Positions 43,919-52,657 of a stretch of 64,000 nt of DNA are shown here, piece after piece (position 1 is the stretch's first letter; every line of letters begins with the position of its first letter). The notes below the pieces were generated by a model. That model saw nothing but the letters and a program-made list of their open reading frames with translations. It searched no databases and was not told where the DNA came from. Origin of the DNA: Hydrogenoanaerobacterium sp032017025 (GTDB lineage Bacteria > Bacillota > Clostridia > Oscillospirales > Ruminococcaceae); the NCBI RefSeq assembly GCF_032017025.1, contig NZ_DALZQO010000008.1, positions 1 to 64,000 on the forward strand. The letters are read 5' to 3'. Both the position numbers and the translations under genes were made by a program.

Positions 43919-44983
43919 ATGTCAAAGCTTTCTGTCGCCATCATTTTTGGCGGTTTTTCCAGCGAGTACGAGGTTTCGCTCGTATCCGGCTCATCGGTAA
44001 TCCGCAACACCCCTACCGATCAATACGACATCACCATGCTCGGCATTACCCGTGATGGGCGCTGGCTGCGCTACACGGGCCCTGTTGAGCTGATTGCAGA
44101 AGATAAATGGGCAGACAGTGCCTATACCACCCCCGCTTTTATTTCTCCCGACCGCAGTCATCATGGGCTGGTGGTACTGAGTGATGGCGGTTACGAAATT
44201 ATTCGCCTTGACGCAGTGTTTCCTGTGCTGCACGGCAAAAACGGTGAGGACGGCACCATTCAGGGGCTGCTCGAAATCGCCGGCATCCCCTATGTGGGCT
44301 GCGATCCCCTTTCCAGCGCAATGTGTATGGATAAAGCCGTAACACATACCATTCTTGAAGATGCAGGCATTCCGCAGGCAAAATGGAGCACGGTATTTCA
44401 GCGCGATTGCGGCGACTTCGATTCTTTAGAGGCGCAGCTTGCAGAAAAACTCGGTTACCCGATGTTTGTCAAACCCGCCAATGCCGGCTCCTCGGTGGGT
44501 ATCTCAAAGGCAAAAAGCAAAGCCGACCTCAAAGCAGCCTTAGAGCTTGCATTTCAGCATGACAAAAAGGTGGTTGTTGAGGAGTTTATCGATGGTGCCG
44601 AGGTGGAATCTGCGGTGCTTGGCAACGATGATACCCTTGTTTCGGTGCTCGGCGAAATTGTGCCTTGCAACGAGTTCTACGATTACGAGGCAAAGTACCA
44701 AAATGCGGCCACCGAGCTGCACATTCCCGCACGCATTGATGAAGCAACAACCGCTCTCATCCGCGAAACTGCCGCAAAGGCGTACCGCGCACTCGGCTGC
44801 TCGGGGCTTACCCGCATTGATTTCTTTGTGAAACGTGACGGCAGCGGCGTTATTCTGAACGAGCCCAACACCATTCCGGGCTTTACCTCCATCAGCATGT
44901 ACCCCAAACTGATGGGCGCAACGGGCGTATCCTACAGCGAGCTGATCGACCGCCTGTTTACACTGGCGATTCAGAAAGCGTAA
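43919..44983 (+). CDS. ddl: D-alanine--D-alanine ligase
   Basis: 354 residues. ATP-grasp enzyme making the D-Ala-D-Ala dipeptide for peptidoglycan. N-terminal IFGGFSSEYEVSL, PVLHGKNGEDGTIQG, glycine-rich loop KPANAGSSVGISKA, and the omega loop EFYDYEAKYQ. The Tyr in FYDYEAKY is the D-Ala-D-Ala type, unlike VanA-type D-Lac ligases, so vancomycin resistance is not implied. LNEPNTIPGFTS is the metal-binding end. Followed by a MurI-like gene on the same strand. Confidence 0.95.
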   Translation: MSKLSVAIIFGGFSSEYEVSLVSGSSVIRNTPTDQYDITMLGITRDGRWLRYTGPVELIAEDKWADSAYTTPAFISPDRSHHGLVVLSDGGYEIIRLDAVFPVLHGKNGEDGTIQGLLEIAGIPYVGCDPLSSAMCMDKAVTHTILEDAGIPQAKWSTVFQRDCGDFDSLEAQLAEKLGYPMFVKPANAGSSVGISKAKSKADLKAALELAFQHDKKVVVEEFIDGAEVESAVLGNDDTLVSVLGEIVPCNEFYDYEAKYQNAATELHIPARIDEATTALIRETAAKAYRALGCSGLTRIDFFVKRDGSGVILNEPNTIPGFTSISMYPKLMGATGVSYSELIDRLFTLAIQKA

Positions 44984-45156
44984 CCGAATTTTCCCCGGAA
45001 TATTTTACAATGATCGGTGAATATGTTTGTCCTAAGGGCATCATCACCATGACACATAGATAACGAGCGCATCGTGCTGCGAAAAGCATATCACGTTGTG
45101 ATTGTTATGATTTGCGCATTTTTCATTGTAAATTATTCGTTAAGGGGCTGATTACT

Positions 45157-45960
45157 TTGAACAGCAAACCAATTGGTGTATTTGATTCCGGCGTAGGAGG
45201 GCTTGCCACCGTACGCGAACTACAGCGGCTTATGCCGGATGAAACGATTGTTTACCTCGGCGATACCGCACGCTCGCCCTACGGCAGGCACAGCAAAGAG
45301 CTCATTTGTACGAATGCCATGCAAGGCTTGGATTTTCTCCAAAAACAGGAGGTCAAGCTGCTGGTTGCGGTTTGCGGCACCGTGAGCGCCGTATTGCCCG
45401 ACAGCATGACAAAAAAGCTGTCTGTCCCTTATATCAACTGCCTTCTTCCCTGTGCGCAGGAGGCCTGCGCCACAAGCGTGCACGGGGTCATCGGGGTTAT
45501 TGGCACAACGGCAACGGTGCGCAGCTCGGCTTTTGGTAAAGCCATCCGCAATATACGCACCGACGCAAGGGTCATCGGCAAGGCATGTCCGCTGCTTACG
45601 CCGCTTGCAGAAAGCGGTATTGTACAACCGGACAACCACCTGCTAAGGCTTGCTATTCGGCAATACCTTGAGTCGCTGCTGCGTGAAGGGATTGATACGC
45701 TGATTTTAGGCAGTGCCCATTATTCCCTGCTGTTTGGGGCAATTTCCGAGGTGCTCGACTACGGTATTACGTTGATAGACAGCGCAAGGGTGACCGCGCG
45801 CTATGTGCAGAGCTATCTGCTGCAAAACAACGAGCAAAATGAAGGCAAGGCAAAACCTACCGTTTGGCAGGTTACCGACGCCCCACAAGATTTTAAAGAT
45901 ATCTCCAAATTGTATTACGGAGAAGAAATACAACAAAATGTTATACAGGTAAAACTGTAA
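45157..45960 (+). CDS. murI: glutamate racemase-like protein with second catalytic Cys replaced
   Basis: 267 residues from TTG 45157 (AAGGGG upstream). MurI fold: GVFDSGVGGLATVRELQRLMP, YLGDTARSPYG. The first catalytic Cys is kept, in LVAVCGTVSAV (family CNT is CGT here). The second, in family LGCTHYPLL, is altered to LGSAHYSLL, so Cys is Ser, Thr is Ala and Pro is Ser. Two-base racemisation with a thiol pair would not be possible as in standard MurI. It may be a poor or altered racemase, or a paralogue with another role. An inverted repeat ATCAC-GTT-GTGAT lies upstream at 45090. Confidence 0.8.
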   Translation: MNSKPIGVFDSGVGGLATVRELQRLMPDETIVYLGDTARSPYGRHSKELICTNAMQGLDFLQKQEVKLLVAVCGTVSAVLPDSMTKKLSVPYINCLLPCAQEACATSVHGVIGVIGTTATVRSSAFGKAIRNIRTDARVIGKACPLLTPLAESGIVQPDNHLLRLAIRQYLESLLREGIDTLILGSAHYSLLFGAISEVLDYGITLIDSARVTARYVQSYLLQNNEQNEGKAKPTVWQVTDAPQDFKDISKLYYGEEIQQNVIQVKL

Positions 45961-46025
45961 ACTCTGTGCTAAAAACACTTAATGAAGTGGTTTTTATCGG
46001 CCAGATGAGGGAAGGATAACTCCAA

Positions 46026-46466
46026 TTGAAAAAAGATGTTTTAATCAATATTCGCGGTGTACAATACTACGATGACGACAAAGAGGTTGTCGAATTGATG
46101 ACCGTGGGACGATTCTACCGAAAAAACGGCAGCTATTACATAAGCTACGACGAATCGGAAGCAACCGGCTTTGAGGGCAGCAAAACCACCCTCAAGGTGG
46201 ACGGCGGCGACGGCAGGGTAACCATGCTGCGCAGCGGCGCAAATAAGTCGCAGCTTATTATTGAAAAAGGAGCCCGCCACCAATGCCACTATAACACCGG
46301 CTACGGTCCACTCATCATGGGGGTTTCGGGGAATCACATCACCTCGTCGCTCAATGACGAGGGTGGCGACCTCAGCTTTAAATATACCCTTGATTTCAAC
46401 GCCAGCCTGGCGAGTGAAAACGAGGTTTTTGTAAACGTAAAAGAGCAAAAACATACACAGGAATAA
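46026..46466 (+). CDS. DUF1934 (YwiB-like) beta-barrel protein
   Basis: 146 residues from TTG 46026 (GGAAGG upstream). Predicted calycin-like barrel; INIRGVQYYD, DESEATGFEGSKTTLKV and YNTGYGPLIMGVSGNHI are family blocks. In many Firmicutes this gene directly precedes argS, as here (84 bp). Function unknown. Confidence 0.88.
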   Translation: MKKDVLINIRGVQYYDDDKEVVELMTVGRFYRKNGSYYISYDESEATGFEGSKTTLKVDGGDGRVTMLRSGANKSQLIIEKGARHQCHYNTGYGPLIMGVSGNHITSSLNDEGGDLSFKYTLDFNASLASENEVFVNVKEQKHTQE

Positions 46467-46550
46467 TAAAATTTAAGTATTTGCAAAAATTGCGCCTGGG
46501 TACTATTGCTGGGTACAATGACATCTGCAAATCTGGAGGTTAAAAAGTTC

Positions 46551-48311
46551 ATGGCAAACTACGTAAAACTGGCAAATGAAGAAATAAAAGAAATTATGAT
46601 GAGCGCACTGGGTAAGCTGGTTGCAGACGGAGAAATCCCCGCTATGCCGCTGCCACCATTCACAGTGGAGATCCCCAACGACACCGCCCATGGCGATTTT
46701 GCAACCAACCTTGCCATGGTGTCAGGCAAGGCTTTTAAAGAGGCGGGGCTGCGCCTGAACCCGCGCGATTTCGCAGGCAAGCTGTGTGCCGCTGCTATTT
46801 TAGACGGCACAATGTTTGACCGCTGCGAGGTTGCCGGCCCCGGTTTTATCAACTTTTTTCTCTCGCCCAAGTGGTTTGCCTCGGTGGTAAAAGACGTGGT
46901 GGACTGCGGTGAAAACTATGGGCGAAGCGACTACGGCAAGGGCGAAAAGGTGATGATTGAGTTTGTTTCGGCAAACCCCACCGGCCCGATGCATATGGGC
47001 AATGCGCGTGGCGGTGCACTGGGCGACTGCCTTGCCGCAGCCATGGATATGGCGGGCTTTGAGGTCACTCGCGAATTTTACATCAATGATGCGGGCAACC
47101 AAATCGAAAAATTCGGTATCTCGTTAGAAGCAAGATATCTGCAGCTTTACCTGGGTGAGGATGCGGTTGCATTTCCCGAAGACGCCTACCACGGTGAGGA
47201 CATCAAAGAGCGTGCTCAGCAGTTTGCAGACGTATATGGCGACCGTTTTATAAAAGCCGACCCACAAGAACGCCAAGCGGCGCTGATTGAATTCGCCCTT
47301 CCGAAGAATATTGAGAAGCTGCAGAGCGACCTCGGCTTGTACCGCATCCATTACGATGTATGGTTTCGCGAGAGCACCCTGCACAACAGCGGCGCTGTCA
47401 AAGAAGCGCTGGAAGTGCTTACCGCAAAGGGTATGACCTACGAAAAAGAGGGCGCATTGTGGTACAAAAACAGCGAGGTTATGAAAGCACAGCTGCTAAA
47501 GCAGGGCAAAACCCCCGAGCAGATTGAAGAGCTCGGCTTAAAGGACGATGTTCTCATCCGCGCCAACGGGCACCCCACCTACTTTGCGGCGGATATTGCA
47601 TACCACTACAATAAATTTGTGGTACGCGGCTTTGATCGTGTTATTAATGTATGGGGGGCCGACCACCACGGGCATGTCGCGCGCCTGAAAGGTGCAATGG
47701 ATTCCATCGGTTTAAACGGTGATCAACTGGACATTGTATTGATGCAGCTTGTTCGCCTAATGAAGGACGGCCAGCCCTATAAGATGAGCAAACGCAGCGG
47801 CAAGGCGGTTTCTCTCACCGACTTGATTGAGGAAATTCCCATCGATGCGGCGCGTTTCTTCTTCAATCTCAGCTCCCCCAACTCCACATTGGATTTTGAC
47901 CTTGATCTTGCAGTGGAGCAGAGCAGCCAGAACCCTGTTTACTATGTACAGTATGCGCACGCGCGCATCTGCAGCATCCATAAAAAACTGGAGGCGGAGG
48001 GCATTAAGGCACGCACATGCTCGCTTGATGAGCTTTGCCTGCTCACCCTGCCTGAGGAAACCCAGCTGGTTCGTGTGCTTGCAGAGTACCCCAATATGCT
48101 CATTGAGGTTGCGAAGAACTACGACCCTGCCCGTATGACACGTTATTCGATGGATTTGGCGACCGCGTTCCACAAATTTTACAACTCCTGCCGTGTCGCC
48201 GAAGACAATGAAAATCTGATGCAGGCACGTTTGTCACTGTGCATTGCCGTGAAAAACACCATTGCCAACGTTTTGGGGCTGATGAAAGTCTCTGCACCCG
48301 AAAGCATGTAA
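46551..48311 (+). CDS. argS: arginyl-tRNA synthetase
   Basis: 586 residues from ATG 46551 (GGAGGT upstream; an upstream ATG frame at 46506 is before it). Class I synthetase: N-terminal Arg-S additional domain for the tRNA D loop, HIGH variant HMGN in ANPTGPMHMGNARGGALGD, KMSKS variant in YKMSKRSGKAVSL, and DALR anticodon-binding domain ending in VLGLMKV. I see no T-box in the short upstream region. Motif copy C begins 7 bases after its stop. Confidence 0.97.
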   Translation: MANYVKLANEEIKEIMMSALGKLVADGEIPAMPLPPFTVEIPNDTAHGDFATNLAMVSGKAFKEAGLRLNPRDFAGKLCAAAILDGTMFDRCEVAGPGFINFFLSPKWFASVVKDVVDCGENYGRSDYGKGEKVMIEFVSANPTGPMHMGNARGGALGDCLAAAMDMAGFEVTREFYINDAGNQIEKFGISLEARYLQLYLGEDAVAFPEDAYHGEDIKERAQQFADVYGDRFIKADPQERQAALIEFALPKNIEKLQSDLGLYRIHYDVWFRESTLHNSGAVKEALEVLTAKGMTYEKEGALWYKNSEVMKAQLLKQGKTPEQIEELGLKDDVLIRANGHPTYFAADIAYHYNKFVVRGFDRVINVWGADHHGHVARLKGAMDSIGLNGDQLDIVLMQLVRLMKDGQPYKMSKRSGKAVSLTDLIEEIPIDAARFFFNLSSPNSTLDFDLDLAVEQSSQNPVYYVQYAHARICSIHKKLEAEGIKARTCSLDELCLLTLPEETQLVRVLAEYPNMLIEVAKNYDPARMTRYSMDLATAFHKFYNSCRVAEDNENLMQARLSLCIAVKNTIANVLGLMKVSAPESM

Positions 48312-48317
48312 CCAAGT

Positions 48318-48412
48318 AAACGAAAGGGCATTGGCTCTGCTGTGCAAGCAGTTTTCAGGCCGATGCCGTGATACAGGCGATTCCGTTTGGCAGACGAAAT
48401 TGCAGTAAGGAG
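48318..48412 (+). ncRNA. structured leader RNA motif, copy C
   Basis: Core stem GCATTGGC (48328-48335) with GCCGATGC (48359-48366) enclosing hairpin GCTGT-GCAA-GCAGT (48339-48352), with 3 and 6 unpaired bases. Then stem GCGATT (48377-48382) with AATTGC (48398-48403) capped by CGTTT/AGACG, running into AAGGAG (48407-48412). Compared with copy B, the inner C-G pair is U-A and an outer U-A-like pair is U-G, i.e. structure kept while bases change. Confidence 0.65.
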
Positions 48413-48425
48413 TGACCCGAGAGCT

Positions 48426-49184
48426 ATGGATTTCCCGTTTCAGCAACCTCTGCCGGATTTCAGCAATCCGTCTTGCGGAAGGCTGATTATCCCCAAAGGG
48501 ACTGTATGCGAGCCATTTGGTGACACCTCGTTTTTGGATTTGATCACCCTGTTTGCCGAGCAAGGGCTTAAGCAGAAAGCCGCAGGTGCACAGTGCCTGC
48601 TGTGCGAGAACTTTTCGAGCCTTGCAGGTATCCGCGCCGCTATGATCAGCAGCTGGCAGGCAAAGCTGCCGGTGTTTTTTACCATTGCGGTGGATGAGCA
48701 GGAAAAGCTGCGCTCGGGCGGCGACCCGTTGTGCGCACTTTTGGTGGCAAGGGTGCTGGGCGCTGCGGGGGTACGTCTTCACACCGAAGCGGATGAGGAT
48801 GACCTTGCCAACCTGCGTGACGGCCTACAAAGCGATAACACCTTTGTGCTGTGTAACGAGCACAATGTGTTTTACCTGGACGAGGGCTTTGAGCTTTCTG
48901 AGCCGCTCACCTGCTCGCTGGATATGACCGACACCCTGCGGGATGCGGAGGACGAGGGCTGTGATGTGATTTCGATTCACCTTACCACCCCTGACGATGC
49001 ATACTGCTTCGCACAGAGCGCGCATATGGCAAAGCTACCCATTTCATTCCTTGCCGAAAGCGAAGAAGCGCTCGAAGCGGGGCTAATTTACTATAATGGC
49101 AGAGCCATGATCGACTCGCGCAGCGAGGTGACAGACGAACAGATGGCAACGCTTGCCGCAGGCTATGGCGCAGTGGTGCGGTAA
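48426..49184 (+). CDS. degenerate methionine-synthase/homocysteine-methyltransferase-like barrel protein
   Basis: 252 residues from ATG 48426; AAGGAG is 13 bases upstream, a long spacing, with TTG 48387 as an alternative. LCENFSSLAGIRAAMISSWQ and KLPVFFTIAVDEQEKLRSGG resemble the homocysteine-binding domain of MetH, and YYNGRAMIDSRSEVTDEQM with GYGAVVR resembles its pterin domain. The zinc-binding Cys triad is absent and the length is far too short, so it is probably not an active methyltransferase. No cobalamin domain next to it. Assignment is from weak pattern similarity. Confidence 0.5.
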   Translation: MDFPFQQPLPDFSNPSCGRLIIPKGTVCEPFGDTSFLDLITLFAEQGLKQKAAGAQCLLCENFSSLAGIRAAMISSWQAKLPVFFTIAVDEQEKLRSGGDPLCALLVARVLGAAGVRLHTEADEDDLANLRDGLQSDNTFVLCNEHNVFYLDEGFELSEPLTCSLDMTDTLRDAEDEGCDVISIHLTTPDDAYCFAQSAHMAKLPISFLAESEEALEAGLIYYNGRAMIDSRSEVTDEQMATLAAGYGAVVR

Positions 49185-49200
49185 ACAATAGTATATAAAC

Positions 49201-49244
49201 AAAGGGCTGTTTTAGTGATTTGTAAGCACTGAAACAGCCCTTTT
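49201..49244 (+). terminator. terminator of argS-downstream gene
   Basis: AAAGGGCTGTTT-AGTG arm with CACT-AAACAGCCCTTT arm. Confidence 0.88.
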
Positions 49245-49391
49245 GCAGTATTAGGATGGCTCTTCTTTTTTATACTTTTACCAAAACAATTACAATTCTT
49301 TCATTTTACATAAAAAAGGTTTTGTTCGAATCATTTGGGTGTCCATGCACAAAATTACTTTTCTGCACATAAGATAGCAGAGAGGTGATTG

Positions 49392-50090
49392 ATGATGTTT
49401 TCAGCACTGATAACTCTTGCTCTCGGGGGGCTTTTATATTTTGCCTTGCACGTCACCAACAATGGTGCATTTCCGCGCCCCCTTTCGCCTGCGGAGGAAC
49501 GCGAGTGTCTGGAAAAAATACGAGAGGGTGATAATGCTGCAAAAAACAAGCTGATTGAGCACAACCTGCGCCTTGTGGCGCATATCATTAAAAAATACTA
49601 TTCCAGCTTTAAAGATCAGGATGACTTGATTTCGATTGGAACCATAGGGCTGATTAAAGCAGCCTCCACATTCGATTACGAAAAGGGTGCTCGTTTTGCA
49701 ACCTACGCTTCACGCTGTATTGAAAACGAAGTGCTGATGTTCTTCCGCAGCAAGCGTAAAACCGCACAAGATATTTACATATCCGACCCTATCGACACCG
49801 ACAAAGAGGGGAACTCGCTCACGCTGATGGACATTGTTGCAGATGAGGACAATATCCTCGATAATCTTGACCTAAAAATCAAGAGCGAAAAGCTACATAA
49901 ATATATCGACGCCCATTTGGAAGATCGCGAAAAAACTATTGTGCTTATGCGCTATGGGCTGTGCGGCTACGTGCCAATGACGCAGCGTGAGGTTGCAAAA
50001 AAGCTGGGCATCTCGCGCTCCTACGTCTCTCGTATTGAAAAGAAGGCCCTCTCCACACTCAGAAAACAGTTTGCCCGCGAAGGCAATTAG
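49392..50090 (+). CDS. sigK: sporulation sigma factor SigK (uninterrupted)
   Basis: About 232 residues. Late mother-cell sigma factor. A hydrophobic N-terminal pro-sequence (about 20 residues, FSALITLALGGLLYFALHV) is removed by SpoIVFB-type proteolysis in Bacillus. Region 2: NLRLVAHIIKKYYSSFKDQDDLISIGTIGLIKA; region 4: TQREVAKKLGISRSYVSRIEKKAL. No skin element interrupts it. ATG 49392 with GAGAGGTGA. Supports sporulation. Confidence 0.93.
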   Translation: MMFSALITLALGGLLYFALHVTNNGAFPRPLSPAEERECLEKIREGDNAAKNKLIEHNLRLVAHIIKKYYSSFKDQDDLISIGTIGLIKAASTFDYEKGARFATYASRCIENEVLMFFRSKRKTAQDIYISDPIDTDKEGNSLTLMDIVADEDNILDNLDLKIKSEKLHKYIDAHLEDREKTIVLMRYGLCGYVPMTQREVAKKLGISRSYVSRIEKKALSTLRKQFAREGN

Positions 50091-50154
50091 CCATATCGAT
50101 TCTCCGTATTGTACTTGTCTAAAGCACACCTTAACCACCGCATTGCCACAAAGC

Positions 50155-50205
50155 CAATCCCCCAAAAAGGGAGCACGAATTACGTGCTCCCTTTTTGGGG
50201 GATTG
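50155..50205. terminator. bidirectional terminator, 23-bp perfect inverted repeat
   Basis: Arms 50155-50177 and 50183-50205 are exact complements around AATTA; contains GGGAGCACG and A5/T5 tracts. Serves sigK and the convergent rbsK. Confidence 0.92.
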
Positions 50206-50275
50206 TATCAAGCAGTATGGCTTGTTTTATTCATTTGTTACCGGTGAGGCTACATTCTCTTGTAACATCAAGCCG

Positions 50276-51214
50276 TTATCCCACATTTTTTTCGTGCACC
50301 GCAAGGAATTCGTCTATTTCTTTTCTTGTTGGCATTGCGGGAGTTGTCCCCAGCCTCTGCACCGCAATGGCTGCCAAGGCATTTGCGAAACGGCACGCCT
50401 CCCAGATGTCCTTGCCCTCTGCCAGTGCTGCAACCAAGCCGCCGTTAAAGGCATCTCCCGCTCCGGTTGTGTCAACCGCATCCACCCGATAAGCGGGCAT
50501 GATGGCCTGTTTTTCTGCTGTGGCCACATAGACACCCCTGCTGCCCAGAGTAATGATAACATTTTGAACACCCTTTGCAAAAAACCAATCCGCCGCTTTT
50601 TTAGCGTTTTCTTCACTGTCTACACAGATACCGGTCAATATTTCCGCTTCCACCTCGTTTGGTGTAATCAGGTAAACCTTTGCCAGCACCTCGTCGCCCA
50701 CAGGCTGAACCGGAGCCGTATTTAAAATCACCTTTACCCCATTTTGATGCGCAATATCGATGACCCTCTCGGTTGCAGACACATTGGTTTCCAGCTGTGT
50801 CAGCAGATACTGCGAATTTTTGATTACGTCCTCCACCGATGCAATATCAGCTTCATCGATGGTATCACAGGCACCCAATACCACCACGATTTCATTCTGG
50901 CTGGTGTTTTCATCCACCAGTATGAGCGCCGTACCAGTCTCAACTGCGTCAGAATAAAAAATATGGCTTGTGTCCATATTCAATTCTTTCATCGCATCCA
51001 GTGCGACGTTGGCAAACGCATCTCTGCCAAGCTTTGTGATCATGGTCATATCTGCCCCAGCCTTATGTGCCGCAACACCCTGATTAAAGCCTTTGCCGCC
51101 CGGCCCCATCTTAAACATAGAACCCTTTACCGTTTCTCCCGGAACAGGCAAATGCGGTGTTCTGGACATAAGATCCACGACAAAGCTGCCAAATACCGTT
51201 ACTTTCTTTTTCAT
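50276..51214 (-). CDS. rbsK: ribokinase (PfkB family)
   Basis: 312 residues from ATG 51214 (AGGAGAG upstream). Phosphorylates ribose or a related pentose. N-terminal FGSFVVDLMSRTPHLPVPGETV, GPGGKGFNQGVAA (substrate lid and binding), and the C-terminal anion hole/catalytic Asp DAVDTTGAGDAFNGGL. Lies downstream of a LacI-type regulator on the same strand, with an operator between them, next to the AI-2 (lsr) genes. The substrate could be ribose or an AI-2-related sugar; unproven. Confidence 0.88.
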   Translation of the reverse strand: MKKKVTVFGSFVVDLMSRTPHLPVPGETVKGSMFKMGPGGKGFNQGVAAHKAGADMTMITKLGRDAFANVALDAMKELNMDTSHIFYSDAVETGTALILVDENTSQNEIVVVLGACDTIDEADIASVEDVIKNSQYLLTQLETNVSATERVIDIAHQNGVKVILNTAPVQPVGDEVLAKVYLITPNEVEAEILTGICVDSEENAKKAADWFFAKGVQNVIITLGSRGVYVATAEKQAIMPAYRVDAVDTTGAGDAFNGGLVAALAEGKDIWEACRFANALAAIAVQRLGTTPAMPTRKEIDEFLAVHEKNVG

Positions 51215-51285
51215 ACACAAATTCTCTCCTAGCCCTATTTTTGATGTTTTAACAAAATCTATCAAGTGTGTTAAGCTTGCTTTAT

Positions 51286-51301
51286 ATGTAAGCGGTTACA
51301 T
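51286..51301. promoter_or_regulatory. LacI-family operator upstream of rbsK
   Basis: ATGTAAGCGGTTACAT, a near-perfect palindrome with a central CG, in the 109-bp gap between lacI and rbsK. Matches the second site at 52387. Confidence 0.75.
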
Positions 51302-51323
51302 ATTGGGGTGAAAAATTGCTTCT

Positions 51324-52361
51324 CTAAGCTTTGGGCATTTTTATTTTTTCTGACCCTCTTAAAATAATTTTTGTAGGCAAAACAACCCTTTTTGGTTCGT
51401 TGGCGCCGCCACGTTTGTTCAGACGATCCAACAAAATATTCATCGCCTTTTCGCCCATCTCACCCACCGCGCGGTCTACGACAGATAGCTGAAAACCGAC
51501 ATAGTATAATGTCTCAATTTCATCAAAGCCCAGAACCGAAATATCTCTGCCAAGCTCCCTCTTGTTTTCAACAAGATATTTCAAGCAGCCCAGTGTCATG
51601 CTATTGTTGGAGGTAAAAAAAGCGGTAGGGGGAACCGGTAGTGACAGCAGCTGCTTGGTTAAATCATAACCCTGCTCCAGTTTAAAATCGCCTCGCACAA
51701 TATAGTCATCCACAAGTTCAAGCCCGCTATCGTTTATGGCCATCTTATAGCCCTTCAAACGATCCTTCCCGGGCTTAGAGGTTTCGGGGCCTGCGATAAT
51801 CGCAATTCTTTTGTGCCCCGCTTTTACCAATTCGCAAACAGCGTCGTACGAGCCTTGAATGTTATCTGTAAACACGCCGTCAAACTCTGTTTTATTGATG
51901 TCACGGTCAATCAAAACCACCGGCACCCCCGATTTATCCAAACGGATTAGATACTCTCTGGTTACATAATCGATCTCTGACGTAGGGGTAATGATAACGC
52001 CCTTCAGCCTCTGCCCCTCCACTGTTTTTAAAAAGCGATGCTCCGTCTCGGGGTTTTCGTTGGTGGAGAAGAAGAATATATTGTAGTTGTTTTGCTCTGC
52101 CACCTCGCTGATGCCGCGAATTACTTTGGCAAAAAAAGAGTTCTCAATATCGGGGATGATAACGCCAATGCTCGACGTATCCTGAATGCTGAGGCTTCTG
52201 GCAACGGCACTGGGGATATAATTATTTTCTTCAATTACCTTTAAAATTTTTTCTCTTGTTTCTTCTTTCACATAACCGGATTTATTGATTACGCGTGAAA
52301 CGGTTGCCGATGAAAATCCGGTTGCCCTTGCGACATCATGTATATTCACTCTGCCATTCAT
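51324..52361 (-). CDS. LacI/GalR-family transcriptional regulator
   Basis: 345 residues. N-terminal helix-turn-helix NIHDVARATGFSSATVSRVINKSGYV with hinge helix IPSAVARSLS, then a periplasmic-binding-protein effector domain (IGVIIPDIENSFFAKVIRGI, ISVLGFDEIETLYYVGFQLS). Effector probably a sugar (ribose-like) given rbsK downstream. Operators at 52387 (own promoter) and 51286 indicate autoregulation and control of rbsK. Confidence 0.93.
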   Translation of the reverse strand: MNGRVNIHDVARATGFSSATVSRVINKSGYVKEETREKILKVIEENNYIPSAVARSLSIQDTSSIGVIIPDIENSFFAKVIRGISEVAEQNNYNIFFFSTNENPETEHRFLKTVEGQRLKGVIITPTSEIDYVTREYLIRLDKSGVPVVLIDRDINKTEFDGVFTDNIQGSYDAVCELVKAGHKRIAIIAGPETSKPGKDRLKGYKMAINDSGLELVDDYIVRGDFKLEQGYDLTKQLLSLPVPPTAFFTSNNSMTLGCLKYLVENKRELGRDISVLGFDEIETLYYVGFQLSVVDRAVGEMGEKAMNILLDRLNKRGGANEPKRVVLPTKIILRGSEKIKMPKA

Positions 52362-52386
52362 TCCCTACCATCGGTATTTTGCAGTA

Positions 52387-52400
52387 TGTAACCGGTTACC
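52387..52400. promoter_or_regulatory. LacI-family operator in the lacI promoter
   Basis: TGTAACCGGTTACC, core GTAACCGGTTAC fully palindromic, at about +5 to +18 from the predicted start. Confidence 0.8.
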
Positions 52401-52410
52401 TTCTGCTTTT

Positions 52411-52439
52411 AGTGTAATAAAATCATTTTAATTTGTCAA
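52411..52439 (-). promoter_or_regulatory. lacI-rbsK promoter
   Basis: Minus strand TTGACA (52439-52434), 17 bases, TACACT (52416-52411). Confidence 0.82.
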
Positions 52440-52534
52440 CAGTTCCTGCCCCTTTTGCTCCATTATCGTCACTGTTGCAATAATTGCAAAACATATTTTG
52501 TCACTTTTTACATTACCTTTTTAAAAAAATTAGG

Positions 52535-52592
52535 TTTTAGCCGAACTCCGTGGTTCCGCCTTAATGCAAAGCATTTGCAGGCGTTCGGGCTG
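52535..52592. repeat. long imperfect hairpin before the lsrF terminator
   Basis: AGCCGAAC pairs with GTTCGGGCT (one extra G) around an inner GCAAA-GCATTTGC stem. No gene; role unknown. Confidence 0.4.
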
Positions 52593-52593
52593 A

Positions 52594-52632
52594 GAAAAAC
52601 AAGGTCATTCGCAATGCGAATGACCTTGTTTC
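52594..52632 (-). terminator. lsr operon terminator
   Basis: AAACAAGGTCATTCGC arm, 3-base loop, complementary arm, T-run on the minus strand after lsrF. Confidence 0.92.
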
Positions 52633-52657
52633 CGGTATAATTTCAGCTAAAGAAAAC

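Noticed and set aside
43919..44983. Van-type ligase (vancomycin resistance)
   Set aside because: The omega loop has FYDYEAKY of ordinary D-Ala-D-Ala ligases and no vanH/vanX genes are adjacent.
46467..46550. T-box before argS
   Set aside because: Gap of 84 bp is too short and lacks the AGGGTGG-type block.
49392..50090. skin-like element in sigK
   Set aside because: The reading frame is continuous through regions 2 to 4.
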